This document shows, piece by piece, positions 24,953-34,627 of a stretch of DNA of 45,443 bases. The stretch spans positions 1 to 45,443 of the forward strand of contig CANRLX010000013.1 in the NCBI GenBank assembly GCA_947631615.1, in the 5' to 3' direction. Source of the DNA: an uncultured Acetatifactor sp. GTDB lineage: Bacteria; Bacillota; Clostridia; Lachnospirales; Lachnospiraceae. The number at the start of each line of letters is the position of its first letter. The first letter of the stretch is position 1. The translations under genes and the position numbers were made by a program. The notes under the pieces are model-generated. The model saw only the letters and a list, made by a program, of their open reading frames with translations, was not told the DNA's origin and made no database searches.

Positions 24953-25702
24953 CTACCGGATCCCTTCCGCCAATCGGTTGATCTGTGTCGCCAGATAGCC
25001 GGCTCCGTACCCGTTGTCGATGTTCACCACCGCAATTCCGTTGGCGCAGGAATTGATCATGGTGAGCAGGGCCGACAGGCCGTTCATGCTGGCCCCGTAC
25101 CCCACGGAGGTGGGCACCGCGATCACCGGATTTTGCACAAGTCCGCCGATCACACTGGCAAGCGCCCCCTCCATACCGGCTACCGCCACCACACAGTTCG
25201 CCTCCTGGATGACATCCATCTGCGACAGCAGCCTGTGAAGGCCGCTGACTCCCACATCAAAGATGCGCTCCACATGGGATCCAAAGTATTCCGCGGTCTG
25301 CGCCGCTTCCTCCGCCACCGGTATATCCGCCGTGCCGGCGGTGCAGACTGCGATTTTTCCCTTTCGCTCTTTGTCCGGCTTCTCTATCTTCAGGATGCGG
25401 GAGAGCGGATCGTAGACCGCCTGGGGGAGTGCCTCCCTGACCAGTTGGTACTGGTGCTCGTTTGCCCTGGTGCCGAACACCTCCCCGTTTTCCTCATACA
25501 TCCGCTGATAGATCGACAGCAGAAATTCATCCGGCTTTCCGCTGCAAAAGATCACCTCGGGAAACCCTGACCGGATCTCCCTGTGGCTGTCCAGCTTGGC
25601 GTAGCCAAGATCCTCAAAGGGCTGCCTTTTCAGACGCCCCTCCGCCTCCTCCACGGTGATCGCTCCAGCCTTTAGCTGTTCCAAAACCTTTCTGATCTCC
25701 AT
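24953..25702 (-). CDS. larB: LarB, carboxylase/hydrolase starting nickel-pincer cofactor synthesis
   Basis: A 249-residue enzyme that carboxylates and hydrolyses nicotinic acid adenine dinucleotide in the first step. The PurE-like C-terminal domain is clear: VCTAGTADIPVAEEAAQTAEYFGSHVERIFDVGVSGLHRLLSQ, VAVAGMEGALASVIGGLV and PVIAVPTSVGYGASMNGLSALLTMINSCANGIAVVNIDNGYGAGY. The N-terminal LEQLKAGAITVEEAEGRL and FPEVIFCSGK are typical of LarB. With larE and larC the full cofactor pathway is here; larA (lactate racemase) is not in the window. Confidence 0.95.
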   Translation of the reverse strand: MEIRKVLEQLKAGAITVEEAEGRLKRQPFEDLGYAKLDSHREIRSGFPEVIFCSGKPDEFLLSIYQRMYEENGEVFGTRANEHQYQLVREALPQAVYDPLSRILKIEKPDKERKGKIAVCTAGTADIPVAEEAAQTAEYFGSHVERIFDVGVSGLHRLLSQMDVIQEANCVVAVAGMEGALASVIGGLVQNPVIAVPTSVGYGASMNGLSALLTMINSCANGIAVVNIDNGYGAGYLATQINRLAEGIR

Positions 25703-25768
25703 TTTTGTCCGACACGCTCCTTCCGCGCCGCCACGCCCCCACAGGGACAGACGGCAATTTCCCGCCCC

Positions 25769-26437
25769 TCACTCTTTTTCGCCCAGGGCCGCCTCCATCC
25801 TGTCCGCCCGCTCCGCAAACTGCCCGTAAAAATCCGCGGCATTGTCGTAGGGCGCCATATAAAAAGTATTTAACATCGCCAGGTTCAGATTTTTCTTCAA
25901 AAGGTCATCCCCGCAGCTCTCCAGGATTTCTTCCGCCCACGCCAACAGATCGTGCCAGCGCAGGATGTACGCCTTGTTCCTCGCATAATCCGGCGTGTCG
26001 ATCCATTTGCTGACCTTCACCTTGGTGTGGGGATGGTCGCACTGCCCCACCTGGAGAAAGTACCGAAAATCACCGTTTTCGTAGTATCTCCCCAGAGGAA
26101 AGAGCCTGCAGAGGTCCGGCCGGAAGCCGTGGATGCCGCATCTTCCGTTCTCATCCAAAAAAGCGCAGCAATTCCCCTCCTCCGTCATCCTGAGATTGGG
26201 CAGCACGATCCCGTTTACCACGCCAAGCTCGACCTCTCTCTCCAAAAGCCCTGTAAAGGGTTTTCCCGTGCCGGCCGCAAGCCGGTACACATCCAGCGGA
26301 TAGAGAAGGATCGTCTTTACCATGTCGTGACAGCAGCGGGAACATCCCACGCAGTCATGACAGTCCGCCTTCACCATATCATTGATCCCGTAAAGTCTTC
26401 CGTCGGAGATTTCCTCCATACTCACCATGCGTTTCAT
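25769..26437 (-). CDS. YkgJ-family cysteine-cluster protein
   Basis: A 222-residue protein with the zinc or Fe-S binding cluster CHDCVGCSRCC (26-36), a second CCAFLDENGRCGIHGFRPDLCRLFPLG segment and a later Cys (GQCDHPH). Members are thought to bind metal; their job is poorly known. It follows the deacylase gene by six bases and precedes larB by 66. A link with nickel-cofactor genes through metal handling is possible, from position only. Two in-frame ATGs shortly after the start are alternatives. Confidence 0.88.
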   Translation of the reverse strand: MKRMVSMEEISDGRLYGINDMVKADCHDCVGCSRCCHDMVKTILLYPLDVYRLAAGTGKPFTGLLEREVELGVVNGIVLPNLRMTEEGNCCAFLDENGRCGIHGFRPDLCRLFPLGRYYENGDFRYFLQVGQCDHPHTKVKVSKWIDTPDYARNKAYILRWHDLLAWAEEILESCGDDLLKKNLNLAMLNTFYMAPYDNAADFYGQFAERADRMEAALGEKE

Positions 26438-26443
26438 TCTCTG

Positions 26444-26932
26444 TCATTTCCCTTTTATCAAATCCGCAAATCCGGCGTCCGCCGCCCTCGCCAGATCAAG
26501 CGGCGCCAAACAGATCTGTACGCCCACTCTGCCGCCGCTGACATAAATGCGCTCCTGTTCCTTTGCACTCTCATCGATGCGGGTGACATACGGCTTCTTC
26601 ATTCCGACGGCGGTACACCCGCCCCGCAGATATCCGGTGACCGCGTTGATCTCCTTCACGTGGATCATCTCCACACTTTTCTCACCCACGCTCCTCGCCG
26701 CCTTTTTCCTATCCAGCTCCTCCGCGACGGGAATGACAAAGACGAAATAGTTTTTGCTGCTTCCCACCGTGACCAGCGTCTTGTAAACCTTCTCATAGGG
26801 AAGGGACAGCTTGTCCGCCACCTGGATGCCATCTACAAATTCCTCGCACTCATAGGTCTGGCAGGTGAAAGGGATCTTTAAATTTTCCAAAATACGCATC
26901 GCGTTCGTCTTCGCTTCCTTTTGCTTTGCCAC
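26444..26932 (-). CDS. YbaK/EbsC-type Cys-tRNA(Pro) deacylase
   Basis: A 162-residue trans-editing enzyme that frees mischarged tRNA. Family features: FTCQTYECEEFVDGIQVADKLSLPYEKVYKTLVTVG, FVFVIPVAEELDRKKAARSVGEKSVEMIHVKEINAVTGYLRGGCTAVGMKK and the C-terminal ISGGRVGVQICLAPLDL-like stretch. The start is the GTG at 26932, with AAGGAGG seven bases upstream; the first ATG is 11 codons later and has no site. Confidence 0.92.
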   Translation of the reverse strand: MAKQKEAKTNAMRILENLKIPFTCQTYECEEFVDGIQVADKLSLPYEKVYKTLVTVGSSKNYFVFVIPVAEELDRKKAARSVGEKSVEMIHVKEINAVTGYLRGGCTAVGMKKPYVTRIDESAKEQERIYVSGGRVGVQICLAPLDLARAADAGFADLIKGK

Positions 26933-26979
26933 GGCTTCTCCTCCTTCCCGCCGCCCTGTCGTCGGCCGCCGTTTTGCCC

Positions 26980-27399
26980 CTAAAGCACCATGAGCAGAGT
27001 CCCCGCGGCGATCAGGACACATCCCCCAAGCGATTTTAGGGAGACCTCCTCCTTGAGCAGCACAAAGGCAAGGATCAGCGTAAAGACCACACTCAGCTTA
27101 TCGATGGGGACCACCTTAGACGCCTCGCCCATCTGAAGCGCCCTGTAATAGCACAGCCAGGAGGCTCCGGTAGCCAGTCCGGACAGGATCAAAAAGATCC
27201 AGCTCTTTCTGCTTATATCCGCAAGCCCTTCCTGTGCGTGTGTCAAAAAGACCATTCCCCAGGCCATCACCACCACTACTACCGTCCGGATGGCCGTGGC
27301 CAAGTTAGAGTTGACGCCCTCAATCCCGATCTTTGCCAGTATGGAAGTGAGCGCCGCAAACACCGCTGACAACAGCGCAAAAAGAAACCACAGGTTCAT
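26980..27399 (-). CDS. Half-size EamA/DMT-type membrane protein
   Basis: A 139-residue protein with one EamA domain: four or five helices, LFALLSAVFAALTSILAKIGIEGVNSNLATAIRTVVVVVMAW start and ALQMGEASKVVPIDKLSVVFTLILAFVLLKEEVSLKSLGGCVLIAAG end. Full drug/metabolite transporters have two such units, so this one must work as a dimer. The ATG at 27399 has GGGAG nine bases upstream, and the stop is clean. Confidence 0.9.
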   Translation of the reverse strand: MNLWFLFALLSAVFAALTSILAKIGIEGVNSNLATAIRTVVVVVMAWGMVFLTHAQEGLADISRKSWIFLILSGLATGASWLCYYRALQMGEASKVVPIDKLSVVFTLILAFVLLKEEVSLKSLGGCVLIAAGTLLMVL

Positions 27400-27456
27400 T
27401 TGCCTTTTCTCCCTTCTTTTCCCCTTCCCCGTCTCCGCTTGAGATCCGCAAGGGGC

Positions 27457-28335
27457 TCATACGCGCTCCCACAGCAGCATATTGTCCTCCATTCGAGCGC
27501 TCACCCTGCCGTTACTCTTCAGCCAGGTCAAATAGGAGCGCACCGTGCTGCCGACCAGGGCATACTGCTCAAAACTCATTTTCAGCCCATAGGAGGCAAA
27601 CAATCTCTGCAGGATCTTCTCCATACAGAGAGGCTCCCTGCAAAACTCCACGATCCTGTCCCCCGTCTCTCTCACCTTATCTATATTGTACTGTGCCAGG
27701 GGCGCGATGTCCTCCACGGCCTCCGCGTGGGCAGGAACAAACAGACGCGCGGACATTCCCTTCACCGTCTCAAGAGTCTTCAGATAAGCTTCCACATCCC
27801 AGAGAAACCCGACCCCATATTTGTCCAGCGTCTCCCTGCCGGAGAGACAGTCTGCCAGATAGACCACCTGATCCCGCGTCCGGAAACCGACCATATCAAA
27901 GGAATGTCCGGGGAGCGGGATCTTCTCAATCCCCTCCGCAAGCGCCGCGTCCGTCAGATATTCCGCATCGCTCTCCTGGGCCATGAGAAATTTGTGGCGC
28001 AGCTCGTCCGCGGGATATCCCCCATAGAGAAAAGCCGGTTCCAGGACAGGATGCCTGGTAAACGCACAATCGATACCGGGCGCATAGATCCTGCAGCCGC
28101 TCTGGGCCTGCAGATACTTATTGCCGCCTATGTGGTCGGCATGGGAGTGGGTGTTGTAAATAGCCTGCAGATGCCATCCGTTGGCATCCAGGATCTGCCG
28201 CACCTTCCTCCCCGCGTCCTTATCGCTCCCGCTGTCGATCAGGCAAACCTCCGTATCGCTCAGTCTCACCAGCCCGATCTTGGCCGGACTCTGTATATAG
28301 TAGCTGTTTCCCGCAGCCTGTATCAGCTCATACAT
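27457..28335 (-). CDS. MBL-fold metal-dependent hydrolase
   Basis: A 292-residue metallo-beta-lactamase-fold enzyme. THSHADH (62-68) binds two metal ions; later metal ligands are in PLPGHSFDMVGF, VVYLADCLSG and FVPAHAEAV. A C-terminal winged-helix-like tail (MEKILQRLFASYGLKMSFEQYALVGSTVRSYLTWLKSNGRVSARMEDNMLLWERV) is seen in glyoxalase-II-like and hydroxyacylglutathione-hydrolase-like relatives. Start ATG 28335 with AGGAG nine bases upstream; an ATG 26 codons earlier has a weak site. Substrate unknown. Confidence 0.9.
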   Translation of the reverse strand: MYELIQAAGNSYYIQSPAKIGLVRLSDTEVCLIDSGSDKDAGRKVRQILDANGWHLQAIYNTHSHADHIGGNKYLQAQSGCRIYAPGIDCAFTRHPVLEPAFLYGGYPADELRHKFLMAQESDAEYLTDAALAEGIEKIPLPGHSFDMVGFRTRDQVVYLADCLSGRETLDKYGVGFLWDVEAYLKTLETVKGMSARLFVPAHAEAVEDIAPLAQYNIDKVRETGDRIVEFCREPLCMEKILQRLFASYGLKMSFEQYALVGSTVRSYLTWLKSNGRVSARMEDNMLLWERV

Positions 28336-28441
28336 CCCTTCGCTCTCCTCCGATCCGCCCACTGCGCCCACGGTCACACCGCGGCCGTCCGACAGAGAAG
28401 CCCTGTCGGCCATCTCATCTTTGCCGGCAGGGCCCGTCCCG

Positions 28442-29206
28442 TTACCAGGTTTTCTCCAATGTCGTATGGTAATCTACCGCATACGGGTTATCCTCTCTGC
28501 TCTTAAGGTCCTCGTAGACCCCGCGCCGCTCGTCGCTGCTCTCCTCCGCCCAGAACTCATATCCGCGCAGGTAGCTCTCCACGTACTCGTCCCAGGAGTC
28601 AAACTCAGGCTGCACGGTCTGCGCGATCTCCAGGGCTTTGTCCAGGGCTTCCTCCCTGGTATAATAGCCGGCAATGTAGTAAAAGCTCAAAAGGTTCAGC
28701 GCACGGCTGTAATCCCATGCGTCGATGGCTCCCTCTCCGTATGCCTCGTAGGAATCGTACACCATGACAAAGTATTCCGCGTCGTCCTCCGAGAGTCCAA
28801 AGGACTCGGCGGCCCAGGCAGCGCGCTGCCCGGCTGGGATCTCGCCCATACCGGCCTCCTCCAAAAGGAGCGCCGACTCCACAAAGTCTGCCCGATGCCC
28901 CTCCGAAAGCACCCAGTCCAGCGTTTCATCCGCACTCTGGCGATCCGTGACGTCCCAGGACGCCTTCAGGGAAGCGATCTCCATATTCTGCGTGTTCTCA
29001 TTGATCTTAATTCCGGGGAATGTGTTGTAATCCCAGTGATTCAGCTCCGTCAGGATCGCGTAGGAGGCATTGAACCAGCGGATCGTATCCGACTCCTCCC
29101 CGCCTCCTTTGGCGGCACACCCCTGCAGCACAACGGACAACAGCAAAAAAGCCGCCATCCACACACTCATCCTTCTTTTGCATCTTCCCGATACGTTTCT
29201 CTTCAT
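28442..29206 (-). CDS. DUF1266-containing lipoprotein
   Basis: A 254-residue exported lipoprotein with a basic signal peptide and lipobox LQGC (Cys ~30). The mature part looks like DUF1266: ASWDVTDRQSADETLDWVLSEGHRADF, AWDYSRALNLLSFYYIAGYYTREEALDKALEIAQ and FDSWDEYVESYLRGYEFW. Function of this family is unknown. The 285 bases upstream contain tandem array D. Confidence 0.85.
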   Translation of the reverse strand: MKRNVSGRCKRRMSVWMAAFLLLSVVLQGCAAKGGGEESDTIRWFNASYAILTELNHWDYNTFPGIKINENTQNMEIASLKASWDVTDRQSADETLDWVLSEGHRADFVESALLLEEAGMGEIPAGQRAAWAAESFGLSEDDAEYFVMVYDSYEAYGEGAIDAWDYSRALNLLSFYYIAGYYTREEALDKALEIAQTVQPEFDSWDEYVESYLRGYEFWAEESSDERRGVYEDLKSREDNPYAVDYHTTLEKTW

Positions 29207-29371
29207 CTGTCCCTCCGCTCTGCCGTCCCCGTCACAATATCCGCTTTTCAGCTTCTCCTTGCCACCGGAGACATATGAAATATTTTACCAGACCCGACCT
29301 TTTATTTCAATCGCTTTTTCCTCGGATTTTGCAAAGCGGCCATTATGCCATTTTGTAATTTTGCTATTTTC

Positions 29372-29486
29372 GCTATTTTGCCATTTGCCATTTTGCTATT
29401 TTGCCATTTACCATTTTATTATTTTGCCATTTGCCATTTTACTACTTTGCCATTTACCCTTTTGCTATTTTGCCATTTACCATTTT
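29372..29486. repeat. Tandem array D: 23-bp unit, 5 copies, after a chemoreceptor gene
   Basis: Unit GCTATTTTGCCATTTGCCATTTT repeated five times in exact 23-bp register with few changes, preceded by about one degraded copy (from 29349). It starts five bases after the receptor stop codon (in the direction of transcription) and is within the gap before the DUF1266 gene. All three plus-strand frames stay open through it. Confidence 0.93.
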
Positions 29487-29491
29487 GGATT

Positions 29492-31180
29492 TTATTTTGC
29501 CCATTCCTTCCCGTATTGTCCCTTTAACCGGAACAGGCGCATCATTTCTTTCAGCACATCCGCCTGCTGGCTCAGCTGCTGGCTGGTAGCGGCGCTCTCC
29601 TGGGCTGTGGCCGAGTTGGTCTGTACCACCTGGGAGATCTGGTTGATCTGCTCCTTTACCAGAGATACGGAATCCGCCTGTGTTCCGGCGGCATCGGCGA
29701 TCCGATTGGTGGCCTCCACGACCTCGCCCGCTCCCGACACCACGGCCAACATCTGGGACGCGGTCTCATTGGCGATTCTGGTTCCCTTCTCCACCGCCTC
29801 TATGGAGCGCTCGATCAGCTCGGCTGTGGTCTTGGATGCCTCCGCGCTCCTGGCTGCCAGATCTCGCACCTCTTCCGCGACAACGGCAAAGCCCTTGCCC
29901 ACGTCTCCGGCGCGCGCCGCCTCCACCGAAGCGTTGAGCGCCAGAATATTGGTCTGGGTCGCAATATTTTCAATGGTTTTTATGATCTTCTGGATCTCGT
30001 TGGAGCTGTCGTTGATGTCCTGCATCGCCTGTATCATTTCCCGCATCTTGCGGTCACTCTCGGCAAGCTGCGCGCCGACCGCAGCCACCTGGCCGTTGGC
30101 CTGTCTGGCGGTGACGGCGGTGCTTTGTACCTGTTCGGCAATCTCCTGGATATTATCATTCAAATCCTCCACGGAACTGGCCTGCTCCACCGCGCCTTGG
30201 CTGAGCGCAGTCGCGCCATACGCCACCTGCTCCGCGCCGTTTGAAACATGATCCGCGCTTTCCACGATCTGCGACATGGTACGGTTCAGCTTTTCCAGAA
30301 TATCGTCTAGGGATTCCTTGATAGACACAAAATCCCCCACATACTCCTGTCTGGTGGCCACCGTCAGATTCCCCTGGGAAATCGCCTTGAGCACAACGGT
30401 GATTTCTCCTATGTACCCGTTCAAACGGTTCATGGTGTTCTCAAAGGTTTTCGCTAGAAATCCGATCTCGTCGTTGGAGCGGATCTTCACCACCGTCCTC
30501 TGATTCCGAAGCCCCAGATCTCCCCGCTCCATGGTCTGGGCCAGCTCCGTGAGCCTGGACAAGGGGCCGAAAACCGTGTGGCTCATAAACGCTGTCAGCA
30601 AGATCAGGCTCACAACGATCATGACCAGCGCGCTCACCAAAGCGGTGGTCACGGTTTTATTGATCTGGGCGGAAGCGGTCTCCATGGAAATGCCCGCAAA
30701 GATCAAGCCGTCGATCTCGCCGTCTGTGTCCCTGGTGGGCACATAGGAGCACAGATGATCCACTCCCAGGATCTGTACCTCTCCTACATAGGGCTGCCCC
30801 TGTCCCAGGACGATATCCGCCACCTCCTCGGAAAGCTTCGTCCCCACGGCCCGCTGTCCTTCCTGCACAATGGTGGTATATGCGCGCTCATCCCCGTGGA
30901 AAATGGTAAACTCACACCCCATCTGCTCCTTCAAATCGTCCAGCAGGGCGGTCATATCCTCCCCGTCAGAATGTCCCTGCAATTCATAGGCAAGCACGTT
31001 GGTGCCGTTCACGCACATGTTCTCCATCACATTCATAGCATAATCCCGAAACTTTGAAATGCTCAGCTCCAGCACGATCGCTATGCTGGCGATCAGCAGG
31101 AAGGCTACTACGATGCTGACCTTTAGCCCGAGATATTGAACTCTATTCTTTTTTTGACCGTTCCTGGTATTCTCGTTCAT
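29492..31180 (-). CDS. Membrane methyl-accepting chemotaxis protein
   Basis: A 562-residue chemoreceptor. TM1 at ~20-40; an external single-Cache-type sensor at ~45-190 ([51 protein letters not shown]); TM2 at ~200-220; HAMP domain ([18 protein letters not shown]...[21 protein letters not shown]); then the signalling helices with the highly conserved tip [45 protein letters not shown]. No CheB/CheR docking tail. Preceded directly by tandem array E, 27 bases from its ATG. Ligand unknown. Confidence 0.94.
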   Translation of the reverse strand: MNENTRNGQKKNRVQYLGLKVSIVVAFLLIASIAIVLELSISKFRDYAMNVMENMCVNGTNVLAYELQGHSDGEDMTALLDDLKEQMGCEFTIFHGDERAYTTIVQEGQRAVGTKLSEEVADIVLGQGQPYVGEVQILGVDHLCSYVPTRDTDGEIDGLIFAGISMETASAQINKTVTTALVSALVMIVVSLILLTAFMSHTVFGPLSRLTELAQTMERGDLGLRNQRTVVKIRSNDEIGFLAKTFENTMNRLNGYIGEITVVLKAISQGNLTVATRQEYVGDFVSIKESLDDILEKLNRTMSQIVESADHVSNGAEQVAYGATALSQGAVEQASSVEDLNDNIQEIAEQVQSTAVTARQANGQVAAVGAQLAESDRKMREMIQAMQDINDSSNEIQKIIKTIENIATQTNILALNASVEAARAGDVGKGFAVVAEEVRDLAARSAEASKTTAELIERSIEAVEKGTRIANETASQMLAVVSGAGEVVEATNRIADAAGTQADSVSLVKEQINQISQVVQTNSATAQESAATSQQLSQQADVLKEMMRLFRLKGQYGKEWAK

Positions 31181-31206
31181 GATACTCTCCTCCGTGTCAC
31201 GTTTCT

Positions 31207-31380
31207 CCTATTCCTATGTTTACCTATTCCTACGTTTGTCTGTTCCTACGTTTACCTGTTTTTACGTTTACCTGTTTCTATGTTTATCCGTTCCTATGTT
31301 TACCTGTTCCTCCATTTACCTGTTCCTACATTTTCCTGTTTCTACATTTTCCGGTTCCTATGCTTATCTGTTCCTCTCGC
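31207..31380. repeat. Tandem array E: 16-bp unit, almost 11 copies, upstream of the chemoreceptor gene
   Basis: Unit CCTGTTCCTACGTTTA in strict 16-bp register from 31207, ten full copies and a partial one, no insertions or losses. Rich in pyrimidines on the plus strand. Stop-free in all three plus frames, giving long hydrophobic but surely untranslated frames. Ends 27 bases before the receptor ATG. Confidence 0.93.
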
Positions 31381-31482
31381 AAACCGGTTTCCCTTTGATC
31401 AGACAGCCGCCTCCCAGGCCGCGTCCCAGGATTGCGAGGCATCTTGGGCCGTTACCGACCCTTGGGCCGATGCACTAAATTC

Positions 31483-31512
31483 AAAAACGGGGATGCCGCC
31501 CTTGCGGTTTTT
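31483..31512. terminator. Possible terminator after etfA
   Basis: AAAAAC (31483-31488) and GTTTTT (31507-31512) bracket a GC-rich segment with a small CCGC/GCGG stem. It is 48 bases beyond the etfA stop and could end the butyrate operon. The inner pairing is imperfect. Confidence 0.4.
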
Positions 31513-31559
31513 CTCCGCTCAAGCGACAGCCCCTCCCAGACATTTCTCTGTGTTTGTTT

Positions 31560-32609
31560 TTATTTTGCAGCCATAGCCGCCTTCAGCTTCTCCGTGAGCT
31601 GAGGAACGATCTTGTTCAGATCTCCCACGATGCCGTAGTCGGCCACATCGAAGATCGGCGCGTCCTCATCCTTGTTGATGGCAATGATCACGTCGGACTC
31701 CTCCATACCCGCAACGTGCTGGATCGCTCCGGAAATCCCGATCGCAAAGTACACCTGCGGGCGGACCGTCTTGCCGGTCTGTCCCACCTGGAGATCCTTG
31801 GGCTTCCATCCGGCATCCACGACCGCACGGGAGCAGCTCACCTGGCCGCCCAGAACCTCGGCCAGATCCTCCAGGATCTTAAAGTTCTCGGGGCTTCCCA
31901 CACCGCGCCCGCCGGAAACCAGGATCTTGGCATCCATAATATCCGCGATGTTGGAGACCGCCTTCACTACCTCCTTGATGGTGACATACTTGTTGTTGGG
32001 AGTAAAGCCGGGGTTAAACTCCTCCACCACAGCCTTTGCGCCCTTGATGGGCTCGATCTTCTGCATCACGCCAGGACGGACCGTAGCCATCTGCGGGCGG
32101 TTGTCCGGACATGCGATGGTGGCAATGGTGTTGCCGCCAAAGGCAGGACGGGTCATCAGAAGCTGATGGTGCTTCTGCTCCGCCTCCTTGCCGGGAATGG
32201 GATTTAACGGGAAGTCACCGATGTCCAGCTTGGTGCAGTCTGCGGTCAGGCCGGTAGCGACTCTCGCGGAGACCGTAGGGCCGAGATCACGCCCGATCGC
32301 GGTGGCGCCCACCAGCATGATGTCCGGCTTATACTTGTTGATCACGGAAGCCAGCGCATGGGCATAGGGCTCCGTCCGATATACCTCCAGCTCGGGATCG
32401 TCCACCACGATCACCTTGTCGGCGCCGTACTCTGCCAGCTGGTCGGCAAGATTTCTCACATTGTGCCCCAGAAGCACCGCCGTTACCGTTTCATTTAAAT
32501 CGCTCGCAAGCTCCCTGGCCTTACCGAGCAGCTCAAAGGAAATACCGCTGATCTGGTTATCCACCTGCTGAGCGAAGACATATACGCCTTTGTATTCTTC
32601 TAAACTCAT
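31560..32609 (-). CDS. etfA: Electron transfer flavoprotein alpha subunit (butyrate pathway)
   Basis: A 349-residue FAD-binding subunit. It has the C-terminal ETF signature PQVYFAIGISGAIQHVAGMEESDVIIAINKDEDAPIFDVADYGIVGDL and the LVSGGRGVGSPENF motif. With EtfB and Bcd it forms a complex that in clostridia couples crotonyl-CoA reduction to ferredoxin reduction by NADH. It has no extra ferredoxin domain. Last gene of the operon, 11 bases after etfB. Confidence 0.96.
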   Translation of the reverse strand: MSLEEYKGVYVFAQQVDNQISGISFELLGKARELASDLNETVTAVLLGHNVRNLADQLAEYGADKVIVVDDPELEVYRTEPYAHALASVINKYKPDIMLVGATAIGRDLGPTVSARVATGLTADCTKLDIGDFPLNPIPGKEAEQKHHQLLMTRPAFGGNTIATIACPDNRPQMATVRPGVMQKIEPIKGAKAVVEEFNPGFTPNNKYVTIKEVVKAVSNIADIMDAKILVSGGRGVGSPENFKILEDLAEVLGGQVSCSRAVVDAGWKPKDLQVGQTGKTVRPQVYFAIGISGAIQHVAGMEESDVIIAINKDEDAPIFDVADYGIVGDLNKIVPQLTEKLKAAMAAK

Positions 32610-32620
32610 GACTCAACCTC

Positions 32621-33406
32621 CTAAATAATATGCTTTTCCGTTAACTTTCCGACAATGTAAGATACCGCCTCCTCGGGGGACTCCGGTACGACCTTCTCTC
32701 CGGCGCCCTTGCGGACCTTGTCGGAAGCCTTTGCAATCTTGGTAGGAGAACCGGCCAGACCTAAGTTGGAATCCTCCACGTCCTTTAAGTCGGCTCTGCC
32801 CCATGTGGTGATCTCCGCCGCGCAAGCGTCAAAGATACCGCCGGGAGTCATGTAGCGGGGATCGTTCAGCTCGGACAGCGCCGTGATCAGGCAAGGCATC
32901 TGTGCCTCTAAAATGTGGTATCTGTCATCGTACTGACGCTGTACCACCACCTTGTCACCCTCGATCTTGATATCCTGTGCGTAGGAGATCACAGGAATCC
33001 CCAGATGCTCTGCGATCTGAGGGCCCACCTGCGCGGTGTCGCCGTCGATGGCCTGGCGTCCGGTGATGATCAGATCATACTCCAGATTGCGGATCGCGCC
33101 TGCGATCGTGGTGGAGGTAGCCCAGGTGTCAGCGCCGCCCAGCACTCTGTCCGTCACCAGGATTCCCTTGTCAGCGCCCATAGCCAGCGCCTCGCGCAGC
33201 ACATCCGCAGCTTTGGGAAGCCCCATGGTCAAAACGGTGACCTCCGCACCGTACTGATCCTTCAGGCGAAGCGCGGCCTCAAGACCCGCCTTGTCGTCCG
33301 GATTCATAATCGCCAGCATAGCGGCTCTGTCAAGTGTTCCGTCAGGATTGAACTTTACGCCGCCCTTTGTGTCCGGAACCTGTTTCACACAAACAATAAC
33401 TTTCAC
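32621..33406 (-). CDS. etfB: Electron transfer flavoprotein beta subunit (butyrate pathway)
   Basis: A 261-residue subunit that in bifurcating ETFs binds the second flavin and receives NADH electrons. MKVIVCVKQVPDTKGGVKFNPDGTLDR start, ALAMGADKGILVTD, and VGPQIAEHLGIPVISY are typical. The start is a GTG (33406) with GGAGG nine bases upstream. Lies between bcd and etfA. Confidence 0.96.
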   Translation of the reverse strand: MKVIVCVKQVPDTKGGVKFNPDGTLDRAAMLAIMNPDDKAGLEAALRLKDQYGAEVTVLTMGLPKAADVLREALAMGADKGILVTDRVLGGADTWATSTTIAGAIRNLEYDLIITGRQAIDGDTAQVGPQIAEHLGIPVISYAQDIKIEGDKVVVQRQYDDRYHILEAQMPCLITALSELNDPRYMTPGGIFDACAAEITTWGRADLKDVEDSNLGLAGSPTKIAKASDKVRKGAGEKVVPESPEEAVSYIVGKLTEKHII

Positions 33407-33424
33407 GTTACATTTCCTCCCTGT

Positions 33425-34591
33425 TTATTTTAATAATGCCGCAGAGATGACCATACGCTGAACCTCGGAGGTTCCCTCGTAGATCTCTGTGATCTTTGCG
33501 TCGCGCATCATACGTTCCACTTCATACTCTCGGATATAACCGTAGCCGCCGTGCAGCTGAACCGCCTTGGTGGTGACCTCCATAGCCACCTCCGCGGCAT
33601 ACAGCTTTGCCTGTGCCGCCTCAAAGGAGTAGGATATCTTGGGGTTCTTTGCATACTCCGCCTTCTTCATAGCTGCCTTGTACACAAGAAGCTTTGCCGC
33701 CTCCACCTTGGTAGCCATATCGGCAAGCTGGAACTGGGTATTCTGGAAACCGGAGATTGCCTTGCCAAACTGTTTTCTCTCCTTGGTGTACGCAATGGTC
33801 CTCTCCAGAGCGCCCTCCGCAATGCCGAGCGCCTGTGCGGCGATACCGATACGTCCGCCGTCCAGGGTGTGCATAGCGATATTGAAGCCCTTGCCCTGCT
33901 GCCCCAGGAGGTTTTCCTTGGGAATACGGCAGTCGGTGAAAATCAGCTCGTAGGTAGAGGAGCCGCGGATCCCCATCTTCTTCTCCTTGGTTCCGAAGGT
34001 AAAGCCGGGCGTCCCCTTCTCCACGATAAACGCGGAGATCTCCTTCAACAGCTTCCCTCTCTTTTCCACCTTGCCGGTCACCGCGAAGATCACATAGACG
34101 TCCGCCTCCTTGCCGTTGGTGATAAAGCACTTGGAGCCGTTTAACACCCACTCGTCGCCGTCCAGGACCGCCTTGGTCTGCTGCCCCTGGGCGTCCGTGC
34201 CGGCGCCGGGCTCGGTCAGTCCGAAGGCGCCCAGCTTCTCACCCTTTGCCAGCGGCTCCAGGTATTTCCGCTTCTGCTCTTCCGTGCCGTAGGTCTGGAT
34301 GGGATCGCAGCACAGAGAGGTGTGCGCGGACACGATCACGCCGGTGGTGCCGCAGACCTTGGACAGCTCCTCCACGCACATCACATAGGTCAAGGGATCG
34401 CAGCCCTGTCCGCCGTACTCCTTGGGAACCGGAATCCCCAGGAAACCATACTTTGCCATTTTCGCAACGGTCTCATGAGGGAACTGCTCCGTCTCGTCCA
34501 CCTCGACCGCCAGAGGCTTCACTTCGTTTTCCGCAAACTCTTTGAAAAGAGCCCGCGCCATTTCATGTTCCTTGCTCAACGTAAAATCCAT
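33425..34591 (-). CDS. bcd: Short-chain acyl-CoA (butyryl-CoA) dehydrogenase
   Basis: A 388-residue FAD enzyme that reduces crotonyl-CoA to butyryl-CoA. It has the family motifs [28 protein letters not shown], the [38 protein letters not shown] end and the catalytic Glu in YEGTSE. ATG 34591. Directly upstream of etfB and etfA (18-base gap), the usual bifurcating trio. Confidence 0.96.
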   Translation of the reverse strand: MDFTLSKEHEMARALFKEFAENEVKPLAVEVDETEQFPHETVAKMAKYGFLGIPVPKEYGGQGCDPLTYVMCVEELSKVCGTTGVIVSAHTSLCCDPIQTYGTEEQKRKYLEPLAKGEKLGAFGLTEPGAGTDAQGQQTKAVLDGDEWVLNGSKCFITNGKEADVYVIFAVTGKVEKRGKLLKEISAFIVEKGTPGFTFGTKEKKMGIRGSSTYELIFTDCRIPKENLLGQQGKGFNIAMHTLDGGRIGIAAQALGIAEGALERTIAYTKERKQFGKAISGFQNTQFQLADMATKVEAAKLLVYKAAMKKAEYAKNPKISYSFEAAQAKLYAAEVAMEVTTKAVQLHGGYGYIREYEVERMMRDAKITEIYEGTSEVQRMVISAALLK

Positions 34592-34627
34592 GATTTCTTT
34601 TCCTCCATAAAGATATCTGTTATCTAT

